In this document: positions 46,811 to 56,701 of the stretch, piece after piece | Layout of the letters: every line of letters starts with the position of its first letter | Numbering within the stretch: position 1 is the first letter of the stretch | Assembly (NCBI GenBank): GCA_022828595.1 | Contig: JAKGHH010000005.1 | Span: forward strand, 61,065,655-61,129,654 | Length of the DNA: 64,000 nucleotides | Source: Nelumbo lutea | Taxonomy: Eukaryota > Streptophyta > Magnoliopsida > Proteales > Nelumbonaceae | Direction: 5' to 3' | Notes under the pieces: generated by a model | Database searches by the model: none | The model's input: only the letters and a program-made list of their open reading frames with translations | Told to the model about the DNA's origin: nothing | Translations under genes and position numbers: made by a program

Positions 46811-47773
46811 ATGCAGTGGATGATTCCCCAACATCAGATGAAGGAGCACCATGCCTTGACAGTGAAGCAGCAGATAATGGCCATTGCAGCCGAGAGGGAT
46901 GCTGCAATTCAAGAACGGAATATGGCCTTTTCAGAGAAAAAGGTGGCCTTGGCTGAGCGAGACATGGCATTCCTGCAACGAGATGCAGCCATTGCCGAGC
47001 GGAATAATGCTATAATAGAAAGGGACAATGCTATTGCGGCCCTAGAGTACAGGGAAAGTGCCATGAATGGCAGTGGTTCACCAACATGCCCACCAGGGTG
47101 TGAAGTGCCACGTGGGATGAAGCACATTCATAATCCAAAGCATGGGTACCATCCACCTCATCTGGGAGAAGCTCCTCACCATTCCAGGAATATGCATATA
47201 AGTGAAGCCTTTCCTATATCAGCAGCAGCAGCAGCAGCCCCAGTAGAGGCCTTCAACTTCAATCCCCACAGAGTAAAGGCACCAACCAAAGAGAGTAAGG
47301 CAGTGTTGTTTAAAAAGTCATCCAAGTGGACCACCAAGTCCTCAAAGAAGGGAAAGAAAGGGGGGGAGGACTTGAACAAGCATGCTAGTGTGGCTGTGGC
47401 CAAGTCACATGACTGGAAGAGTGGGCCAGAGTCTGAGTGGAAGGGGCAAGAGCTGGGCCTGAACCAGGTCAGTTTTGATGAATCGACGATGCCACCGCCA
47501 GTTTGCTCGTGCACAGGAGTCCAGAAACAATGCTACAAGTGGGGGAATGGAGGGTGGCAGTCGGCCTGTTGCACCACCACCTTGTCAATGTATCCGCTAC
47601 CTGTGATGCCCAACAAGCGCCATGTCCGCGTTGGAGGCAGAAAGATGAGTGGCAGTGCGTTTAATAAATTGCTTAGCCGGCTAGCTGCACAAGGCCATGA
47701 TTTGTCTACCCCAATTGACCTCAAGGACCACTGGGCAAAACATGGGACAAATCAGTATATTACCATTAAGTAG
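46811..47773 (+). CDS. BASIC PENTACYSTEINE (BBR/BPC) GAGA-binding factor, class II
   Basis: A single 320-residue frame. Residues about 22-80 are a regular heptad coiled coil of [11 protein letters not shown] / [11 protein letters not shown] / [12 protein letters not shown] type, the alanine zipper of class II BPCs (Arabidopsis BPC4/BPC6 group). An alanine run lies at 138-143 and a Lys-rich nuclear localisation region at 168-185. The C-terminal BPC domain holds five conserved cysteines (C232, C234, C241, C253, C254), then [15 protein letters not shown] and the end TNQYITIK. These nuclear proteins bind GA-repeat DNA and recruit Polycomb factors. The start is forced: a TGA stands in frame at 46805-46807. 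The usual class II N-terminus (about 20-25 residues before WMIPQHQ) is therefore missing, and a TIR element ends 40 bases upstream. Codons look intact, so the protein may still be made. Confidence 0.92.
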   Translation: MQWMIPQHQMKEHHALTVKQQIMAIAAERDAAIQERNMAFSEKKVALAERDMAFLQRDAAIAERNNAIIERDNAIAALEYRESAMNGSGSPTCPPGCEVPRGMKHIHNPKHGYHPPHLGEAPHHSRNMHISEAFPISAAAAAAPVEAFNFNPHRVKAPTKESKAVLFKKSSKWTTKSSKKGKKGGEDLNKHASVAVAKSHDWKSGPESEWKGQELGLNQVSFDESTMPPPVCSCTGVQKQCYKWGNGGWQSACCTTTLSMYPLPVMPNKRHVRVGGRKMSGSAFNKLLSRLAAQGHDLSTPIDLKDHWAKHGTNQYITIK

Positions 47774-50700
47774 CTGTCGCCTGTGCCTGTCAGGTGAGAG
47801 GAATGTAATTGTGATTTATATCCGTTGACACTGGACTGGATGACGTTATTACTTATTTGGATGTACCAACAAAAGTACAAAACTTAAAAACTGTAAATGA
47901 AAGGGACAATATATGTGATTCCAAAATCTAAACATTGTGCTTTATGATTCGGTGACTGCGAGTGAGTCATGGGTGGGCTTCTGGAATCCAACTACTTTTA
48001 ATTTAATTAGAATTATTTTATATTTTCTCTTGATTTTTCCCGAATGTAATTGGGCCTACTGTGGCCCAACCCGGTTGCAGATGGCCTACTTTAACTTTGC
48101 CATGGAATGAATTTCATCACACAAGCAGGTTAAAACATTTTTAAACTTCCCATGTAACCCAACTTCCCAAGGCCCCCCAGGCCCAACCCTCTTTTCAGTC
48201 TAGCTAATGAAAAGATGGCCAACGTCTCAACGCTGGCAAATTGAATCAATCTCTGGTGAATCTCTTAATGCGAGGCTACTAATCGTTTCTTAACGTCAGT
48301 TGACTTTAATCTTTCTTAACTCTGCTCTTAAGTTCTTAACTTTTATCGCCAGTGAACTGCAATGCTATTAAATTTGTTTAAATTCATCTTAAGTGTTATT
48401 ATTTTTATTAAAATTTTATTAACTTAATTACTTAACTAGCTTATTAACATAGCAAGCAATTATTAAGTTTTTAACTCAATTAAACACGACATCACTCCAA
48501 GCACCGAGGTGCAGTAAGCTCTTTGTGGTAAACATAATACCAAAAAAAAAAAAAGTTTAGCTCATCAGCCTCATCTATATCTATATATATACTAAGTAGA
48601 GCTTGCCATGTTACCAGTCCTCTCCTTGCTCCATTACTTAAATCGAGCAATGCTATAGGGGTACAAGATTTCCTCTAGAAGCATTATGAGTTGCCACCTA
48701 GCCTGTTTTATCTCATTTTTTTCCTCTCATTTTTATTAGGAAGCTAATTATCCCTCACTTTCTCCTAAATTATATCTATCTCTCCCTAATCCCTATTTAT
48801 GTCCTAAATTATTCCTAATCCCTATTTATCCTCCCCCACTTCTCAACTATATCTATCTAGAAAGTTTCAATTAAAACATTTAACAATTATTTAAATATTA
48901 TAATGAAATTATGTTAATAACTTTGAAATCCTTATTAAAAACACAAAAAATAATTATAATAGGTTTAATAATATTCATATTAGTAATAATTTTATATTTT
49001 TGTGAAATTCATGATGAAATTATGTAATAACAATATAAATTATAATTTTATGGACTATTCAATTTAATAACTAAATAATATTTTAAAAACATAAAAAAAT
49101 AAATAACAAAACATTAAAAATAGATAAATAATTATGTAACAAAATATTTAAAATTACATAATAACTTTAAAGAAATAAAATTTAAATAACAAAAAAGGTT
49201 AAATATTTTAAATATTATTTAAATATTTAGATATTGAAATATTTAACATAACTAAATTTGAAATAGTTAAAATAACGAAATTATGTAATAACTTTTAAAA
49301 ATTTTCTTAAGAGTATAATAATTATTATAATAGATTTCATAACTTATGTAATAATAGTATAAATTATAATTCCATGGATTATTAAATTGAATAAATAATT
49401 AAAATTTTAAATAATGGTATTATTTAAATAATTAAATAATATTAATAACTAAATTATATTGGATATATTATTTCGGAAACAAAAATAGATTAAATAACAA
49501 AATTATGTTACTAACTTTAAAAATTTATCAAAAGCACAAAAGTAATTATAACTAACAGACCCATGTGATGTACGGGACGTGGCACCCCTCCATTTCCCTC
49601 GCCCCCGTAGTCAAGACACTCTACCCCATCTTTGCCCTATCCTGGTGGCAGGGCAAGTTGGAGGCAAGGCGCCCATTCCCCATCGAAGGTGGGCAATCCC
49701 CAAATTTTCCCTACCCCGAGGCAACCACCTAAATATAATCTAATTTGTGGATATTTTATAAATAGGGTCATGGGAATTTGGGGTATTTTAGGAATTGGAT
49801 TATGACAAATTGGGGAATCCTAGGATTATAAGAATAGGAGGAAAAACTTAGAGATATTTTAAAATTAAATACTAAGGTGGCACTCGGTAGCGTGTATATA
49901 TTATGGACGGGACCACTTTGGTCATGTCCATGGTAAGATATGGCGTTCTGCTATGTGTGGACAGTCCCCGTCCACAAAATAGCGTGGACAAGGACAAGCC
50001 ACATCCCAATTTATCCTCCACATTATTTTCTCGTAGATGGTGTACACTATGGTGTGGACAGTTTGTGGTCTTAATGTAATGCATAGTCCAATTACACTCA
50101 TTTTATTTAATTTTTTAATAATTTTTAAATTTTAATATTTTATCAATAAAATAATAGTTTTTAATGTTAATTCTATTACAAGTCCAATGCTTCTCATTCT
50201 CAACTCTATTTTCATTATTTAAATCTTAATTTTTAATATTTTTATCAATAAAATTATATTTAGAATATTATTTTTTATTTTTTTAATATTTAAAATAATA
50301 TTTTTATTATTATTTAAAAATTCAATTATTGTCTACATATTGATGCCTTTTTTTCAATTTATTTACTATATAAAATACAAAAATTAGACATTTATAATTG
50401 ATTGTATAGATCTCCCATAAAATATATATGAGATACATCTATATCAATACTACTAATAAAAGAAAGAATAGCCCCTTTTTCTGTACTTTTCAGTGGACTA
50501 ATTCTACCCCCACCTGTTGATGTATACAAAGGGCATATATGTAATTTATTTTGACTTAATAGAAACCGAAAAAAACGGCTATCTCCCACGATCTCTTCCC
50601 CATCTCCCACTCCCGCGAACATTTTGAGGAGACTGGAGAGTGAGAGTGCCTTTGGATCAGTTGGAGACTTGAGCCCTCGCAGATACACAATGAGATGAGG

Positions 50701-51017
50701 TAACTAGGGGATGCAAAAGGATGGATCGAATTCAGAAAAGATATTTTGGGTTCTTACTCGGCTTGCGTTATCCGTAGCGGCGTTCTGATTTGAAACGAAA
50801 AATCGAAAACAAAAGTTGAATAGAGAGAAAACAAGATATAAAACTAAGCAGCTCGACGCAAATTTGAAATATGTAACAGAAAGCGCCAATTGTTACAGAG
50901 AGGAACAGAATGGCGGTTATTACATCTGGCTTGTTCTCTCAACCATTCATTATTTTCCTCTATGGTTTTTCTTTGTGGTTGATGAAATAGAAACCATCTC
51001 TTGAATCTGATCTCTTT
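47774..51017. other. AT-rich spacer
   Basis: After the 3' flank of the BPC gene comes very AT-rich DNA (about 48300-49560 and 50090-50400) with loosely repeated TTATGTAATAAC and TAAATTATAAT words. A GC-richer island is at 49560-49730. No gene is recognised. Confidence 0.45.
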
Positions 51018-51965
51018 ATGAAACGCAGATGGATCGTGAACAACCAAAGCAAGAATATCATCCCTCGATGCCCTAATCAGGGTGCACCGGTTCAATATCT
51101 CAAGAAGAAATTCAATACTATCGATCTTCAAGGTAAAACCCTCAATTGGCTCGATCGACAAATATCCATGCTGCTTCGAGGTGTATATCAAGAACGATGA
51201 CCAGTATTGCTGATTAACATAACAGATGATGTCTCTGGTAGAGGAGGAAGAATATGAACAAGAGCCGGTGCTCATCAAGCGATTAGCGAAGTTATTGATG
51301 ATGAGCTCCAATAAAAAGTTAAATGTGGTGAAGCTCAATGAGTTGAAGAGAAATTTTGGGTTTTCAGATGATTAATTAATTAGGATTGTACCGAAATATC
51401 CTAACATGTTTCGACTTGTTAGTTACAGTCGAAGACGGAGCTCCAGCTTGTCTCATTGAACCCTAATTTAGCAATTTCCGTAATAGAAGCCCAAGCTCGA
51501 GAATAGGGGAGTGAATCGCTCTTTTCTTGTTCTCTACCTTCAACTTGGGAGAAATTTCATGAATTTAATGAAAGCCCATATATATATATATATATATCGC
51601 CTTATACAAATGATAGATTTGGTGAAGGATCAAAGGAGATGGAGAAGAGGGTAGTGGCTCTGGTGCATGAATACTGTCATTGACTCTGTGGAAGAAAGCG
51701 TCAATTGTAAAATTAGGCCATTTTAAGAGTTTAATTTACTAGAGAGATTGAATGTCATGCTTATATAGAATCTGGGCATATTTTATATTTTTAAACATTA
51801 TCATATTTACACAATTCTTCTTAGGGAAGGTTACAGTGGTTTAGAGTTGATCAATAAGGATCCACTTGTTGTCAAGGAGAAATTTGGGAAACTCATTTTA
51901 GGTGGGGCTTCATGAATACAATCAGAGATGGCATGCATTGAATTTGGAGAAGAAAAGGCAGAAAG
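51018..51965 (+). pseudogene. PORR-domain protein pseudogene
   Basis: The family (plant organelle RNA recognition, WTF1/RPD1-like) encodes proteins that help splice group II introns in plastids and mitochondria. Recognisable pieces, in order: APVQYLKKKFNTIDLQGK, a frameshift near 51155, KYPCCFEVYIKNDDQYC, then MMSLVEEEEYE with KRLAKLLMMSSNKKL and LNELKRNFGF, then RIVPKYPNMFRLV, and after a gap LLREGYSGLELINKDPLVV and VKEKFGKLI. At least ten stops and several frameshifts separate them, for example TGA after DDQYC and TAA after GFSDD. It therefore has no protein product. The decay is spread over the whole length, so the loss is old. Confidence 0.8.
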
Positions 51966-52799
51966 GTGCAATTTTGATTAGACCAGAGAACAGGAAGAAC
52001 AGAAGAATCACTGAAACATTGGAACAAGATGATCATAGGGGCCAACAAGGAACTTTATATTGACCCTGAAGAGAGAAAGCGGTTCTATAAAGTTCTTTTT
52101 GATGATGGTGCCCGGTATATTCACAGATGTGTGCTTTATCTTGTAATGTGGTTGCAATTATATTCTGTAGTGAAGCTAAAGGGTTCTTTATTGCCTCACA
52201 TTAGTTAGGGCTACCTGGGCTTGTGAAACAATATCAAGTATCCCCATTGGAAGTGTTTTAATTAGAACATTGAGCTTGAAATCTTAGTACAAATCTGGTG
52301 TAATTTTTTGGCTAAGCAAGATTATATAGACCAGGAGTAGGATCAGGAACAGGTGATCTTACCGTTGGCCTAGGCCATCAACAGTTAATGGTTCTTGTTG
52401 GCGACCATGTCTAATGCTAACTGTTTTAAAAGGATAAGTGGCTGTTATAAAAAAAAAAAAAAAAGTTTTTAGCTTTTGCTTTTTATTTGAACTCATTTGC
52501 GATTACAAGAACTGATCTCACAATATAACCGATAACTGGTAAATAGATAAGATGTAGTATCAACAACTCTTTGTCTTCTATCCCTTAAATGTTTTTGTCT
52601 CTTCTTTTAGTTTCTTCTGCCCCTCAGCAGAGGATTCATGCTCCCACGGTTTCTTAATTCTGCATCTCATAGCTGATTTGACCTCTCTTAAACATGGGCG
52701 TCGTGTTTCGTTATCCTATGTCCAAAGGAGCCTTGTCTCCTACGCCAAGCAGAGAACGAAGAGAGTGAGTGAGAAAGAGAGAAGAGAGAAGAGAGATGG
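51966..52799. other. spacer between two pseudogenes
   Basis: A short open stretch near 52038-52130 reads ERKRFYKVLFDDG, which is protein-like but not assignable. A run of 15 adenines lies near 52450. No gene is supported. Confidence 0.35.
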
Positions 52800-53319
52800 G
52801 AAGTTATGGGCATCAGCTTCTATTGTACGTACTCTGGGTAATTGCTGGTATTTGTCCATAGAGCGAGTAATGTGCCAGGAGGAGATGGGCGTGGATTGGA
52901 CTGTTTGGAGCCAACTCTGGTTCAGTTTTTATTGGGTGTTCATTCAGTCTCGTCGATGGAACCACGTCAATCCCCAAATACTGTCTCCTACGCCAGAGAT
53001 ACAAGAATGAATTACCGGATGTGGATGTTTTCGTATGGCGGATTCCACGATAGAGCCACCAACAATGGTGATCAACAGTGTGTTATCGGTCATGGCCTAC
53101 AACTATCCAGCAGAGAAAGAAATTAAGTGCATATCTGTCTGACAACGTTGGATAAAAATTGACATTCTACGATATGTTGGAATTGTCCCGTTTTTCAAAG
53201 CATTGGCTCCCATTTTGCAAAGAACTTCAGAGTGGAGCCGAGATCGCCAACTACTTATTTTAACACGACACTCGAACCACTTGATGCCATCCAGGCCAAG
53301 GAGTCCATATTCATTAAAG
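52800..53319 (+). pseudogene. cellulose-synthase-like (CSLE/CSLG type) exon 1 remnant
   Basis: Members are Golgi membrane glycosyltransferases that make cell-wall polysaccharides. Pieces in different frames: RRRWAWIGLFG, SQLWFSFYWVFIQS with RRWNHV, then RYKNELPDVDVFV, STIEPPTMVINSVLSVMAY with NYPAEK, then LTFYDMLELSRFSKHWLPF, and VEPRSPTTYFNTTLEPLDA ending at a preserved splice donor (AAAG/GTAAGC, 53319/53320). The first catalytic Asp region, normally SDDGG, reads SDNVG followed by a stop. At least five frame changes occur. I found no later exons, so this is a truncated, dead copy. CSLE against CSLG cannot be decided. Confidence 0.8.
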
Positions 53320-53903
53320 GTAAGCTTTATTTAGAATTTAGATTGATGGTTTTTGATTGAGACATTTAACGTATCATTGTCAGCGAGGGACAAATATACA
53401 ATCACATTGTTGAAATGCGAAAAGGTTCATAGAGTGAAGATTCCAATACAAACTAGAATCCCCGTCTAAATAATGAGCAAGTCCTCCATCCATGTATGCA
53501 AAGAAAGGAGAGAACCAACCACCAACCCAATCCATGGTTGCAAGACCGAGAGATGTGTGATTGTGTGTTTCTATGATTCTGTGCATGATTTTGTTTCCTT
53601 GCGCTTATGCATTTTTGAGTTAAGATATTTTGTCCCATTTAATAAAAATAAACAAGACCGGTGATTGTGATTCCCATACAGGAAAACTTAAATCTTATTA
53701 CTTGTTGGTGAATTCCTTAATTTGAAAACTTGTTCTTGTTTGTTACAAAACATTATTCAAGATCTCTCTCTTACTTGAACAGTTCAATGTTCATTGGAGC
53801 CTCTTTTTAATTTTTTATACTTTAACCATTATCATGACAACCTTCCACGTGCATACTTACAAGTGGAATCAAAAAGTGTGACACACCTATAAAATGCCAC
53901 CAT
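53320..53903. other. gene-free spacer
   Basis: Former intron side of the cellulose-synthase-like remnant and unassigned sequence. Nothing coding is recognised. Confidence 0.4.
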
Positions 53904-54097
53904 CAGGTGCAGAGTTAGGAAATTTTTATAAGGGAGGCCAAAACCTAAAGTAGTGGATTAGGGAGGGGATAAATGTAAATGGGCCCATAGGGGGGCCAAC
54001 CATTGGATTGGGGAGTGGGGGAAGGGAGAATTTATATGAATTTTGTATTAATACTGGGGGATTTCTGGACCATAGGGGGGTGCATGGCTCCGCCCCT
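53904..54097. mobile_element. hAT-like MITE (about 195 bp)
   Basis: It starts CAGGTGCAGAGTTAGG and ends CATGGCTCCGCCCCTA, degenerate forms of the CAGGGGCGGAGCC termini seen at 11234. GCCACCAT precedes and GCCACTGT follows, an 8-bp target duplication with two mismatches. It carries the same GGGGGGCCAACC-type words as its relatives. Confidence 0.65.
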
Positions 54098-55696
54098 AGC
54101 CACTGTGGGTGTGGACTGGTCTGGTCCCCACAGTTTAAAATATTGTAGATTATGGTGTGGTGTGGATTAGTACCTACCATAGGGTGTGGTGTGGATCAGT
54201 CCACACTCACCAATTTCTCATCAACACTATAAAATGCCCCTTAAATCTACTTATATTTTACTAATTTATCATCGAGTTTGAGAAATTCACAGCATGCTTC
54301 AAATACAAAGAAAGGAATTCACAGGGTTTGTGACGAGTAATTGAGACTTAGGGTTTCTTTCATCCAATGGCTAGGATTAGATGACGTCAGGACGGTGACT
54401 TGGGAATGTCGATTGGGCTGGGATTTCACATTGATATTTGATGCTCGACTGAATACTGATCGTTATAACAACTCTCTTGGGCCCAACAATCCAACAATCG
54501 ATTCTCCAGGCCAACAATTTCTAGGCTTTCCTACTCGCCTAAGCAGTCGTTTGATAACGGCTGAAGTTGCTGAACTTAAAAATAAAATTTTCAATGGTTC
54601 AGTGATCTATCAAACTTAGTTTCAGCCACAGAGGAGTCCACAACCTCCTTAAAACACTTATTCACTAAAAAGCAAAAAGATAATCTTTTCGGTTCAGCAT
54701 CTTCAGCTGTTATCAAACGGCTTATGATTTTTGCTACATCTTGATGATTTCTTTTGCGACATGTTCATGAACCGTGTTCTTTGATTGATGGGCTTAAATG
54801 CTTAATAATATTAGCAATTGGTTCTGGAAACTATCCAACAATTAGGGAGGGATTCGATAACATGGTTGATTTTGTTTTGACTTGTTTTCAGAATTGCCAC
54901 ATCAGCAAGAAAACAAAATCATGTTGGTAAATTTGTTTTCAAATGTGAAAGCAAGATGGTTTTATTTCCAAAAACAAGCCATGTTTTTGAAACCAATAAA
55001 ATAATGTTTTCGAAAAAAAATACAAATCGTTGGTCTCAAACCTCTTGATACGGATACAATGGAGTTCTCGGATTTGGTGTTGTGTGATGGTAACAGAGGA
55101 ACTAAGAACCAGTGAAAAAGACATAAAGCAGCTCTCACTGATCTGAAAAAGAGGATTTAGATCGGAGACGGAAGATCTCACCAATCTGGTTTCAAAGAAA
55201 CATCCAACAACAAAGCAATTCTCACCAATCTGATTCAAAACTTTGAGATGATCTTCAGTGTCTGGTTTTAGAAGTTTAAGTCTTTCAGAACGTTCTATCT
55301 AAAGCTAGGTTGCCTTTATACCTGCAAAAAGAGCGTAAAAAACATTTGTGGGCTTTGGCCCAAGGAATGTAAGGGGTTGGATAAGTTTATAGATAATACC
55401 TTATAAATATGGGTTAGATTAGGCATAAGCCCATTTGAAAAAAAAAAAAAACAAATGTAAAGGAAAAAATGTGCCATTGGATTAGAATCTATGAGTACAT
55501 ATTATATGAATTATAAAGCATAATATCAAATCATTAATGGAAAACATGTCTTTGAAAATAACATGTTTTTGGTTTAGTTTTGAAAACTAAAAAAAGGCAA
55601 ATTCACAACCAATAACATGTTTTCTTTGTTTTTGTTTTCCAAAACAATCTATTTCCAAACCAACTGGTTTTGATTTGTTTCGGGGAAATGCAAACC
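54098..55696. other. repeat-rich spacer
   Basis: About 54849-55690 contains fold-back-like sequence with repeated GTTTTGAAAAC, ACATGTTTT and complementary words, related to the duplicated block that follows. No gene is supported. Confidence 0.4.
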
Positions 55697-55897
55697 AAAA
55701 AAATCATGTAGTAGAATGCCTCCTAAGGGGGGTGTTTTGACAACATATGGTTGGTTTGTTTTTGAAAACAAAAACAACAGACATGTCAGCAAAACAAAAA
55801 AAATCATGTAGTAGAATGCCTCCTAAGGGGGGTGTTTTGACAACATATGGTTGGTTTGTTTTTGAAAACAAAAACAACTGACATGTCAGCAAACCAA
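55697..55897. repeat. 100-bp tandem duplication
   Basis: AAATCATGTAGTAGAATGCC at 55701 recurs at 55801, and the 100 bases after each are almost identical; the first difference is ACAGACATG against ACTGACATG. The lack of divergence suggests a recent event. Confidence 0.9.
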
Positions 55898-55972
55898 CCA
55901 TGTTTTCAAAAACATGTAAATGGTAATGTTTTCAAAAACAAACCAAATTACTTGTATCAACACATGGTGCCA

Positions 55973-56070
55973 ACAATGTCCCAACCATCCATTGCAGCCG
56001 TACATCGGGAACATCTCCCAATGTGCGAGATGTTCCGAATGTGAGGCTGCAGTGGCTTGTTGGGACATGG
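55973..56070. repeat. hairpin H2, about 44-base arms
   Basis: CAATGTCCCAACCATCCATT and following bases to ACATCTC pair with GAGATGTTCC to GTTGGGACATGG, with several mismatches and a short loop around CCAATGTGC. It shares the GGAACATCTC core with the hairpins at 37568 and 56137. Confidence 0.65.
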
Positions 56071-56136
56071 TTGGTAGTGTTTTGTTGGTAACAGATTCCT
56101 ATCCTGACCGGGCTCAAATCTGCTGCCCACAAGTTG

Positions 56137-56256
56137 TTCAAACATCCCTACCCACAGAACATTAGAGCTACATGTATTGAAAACATCTCCCTTGTCATTC
56201 ATGGAGAGATGTTCCCAATACAAGACATGATGTTCTGTGGGTAGAGATGTGGGAAC
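56137..56256. repeat. hairpin H3, about 50-base arms
   Basis: GTTCAAACATCCCTACCCAC at the left pairs with GTGGGTAGAGATGTGGGAAC at the right. Inner pairing includes TGTATTGAAAACATCTCC and its near-complement. It is closest to the hairpin at 37568-37704, including the CCCACAGAACAT block. Confidence 0.7.
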
Positions 56257-56419
56257 AATTTATAGATGACAGATCCAGAGTGCTGTTTGTAAGTGTAGAA
56301 GTAGAATACATGAGAGGCATGGGATTGATTAGGATGAAAGGGCTATACAAAGTTACACAGGGACAAGTGGATGGATGGAATCTCATGCCATGTGGCCCAT
56401 GTCCAACAAGAGAGAGTGA

Positions 56420-56701
56420 GGCCCTGTTTGGTTTGTAAGAATAGGGGTTTGGAATCGGAATCAGAATAGGCTATTTGGATTTTAACTGTTTAATTAGATG
56501 GAATCGAAATTCTATTTTCATTCTTGTTGGAATGACATTCCCCCATTTGAAAGATAGTCATTCCCTATCCCTCTCTTGGGAATGAAATCTCATGCCTGTT
56601 GATTTGAATTTTCATTTCCGTTGCTATGAGAATTGAACATTCTGATTCAAAAGAATTTTGATTCTTCTTCCATTCCAATTCCTACTGCGAACCAAACGAC
56701 C
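56420..56701. mobile_element. Tourist-like MITE, family B
   Basis: Ends GGCCCTGTTTGGTTTGTAAG and TACTGCGAACCAAACGACC are inverted repeats. The GGCCCTGTTTGGTT start is the Tourist/PIF signature. The interior has the same GGAATCGGAATCAG words as the copies at 2508 and 62759. Confidence 0.65.

Noticed and set aside
54341..54619. 92-codon open frame
   Set aside because: No domain is recognisable and it is not a continuation of the cellulose-synthase-like remnant.
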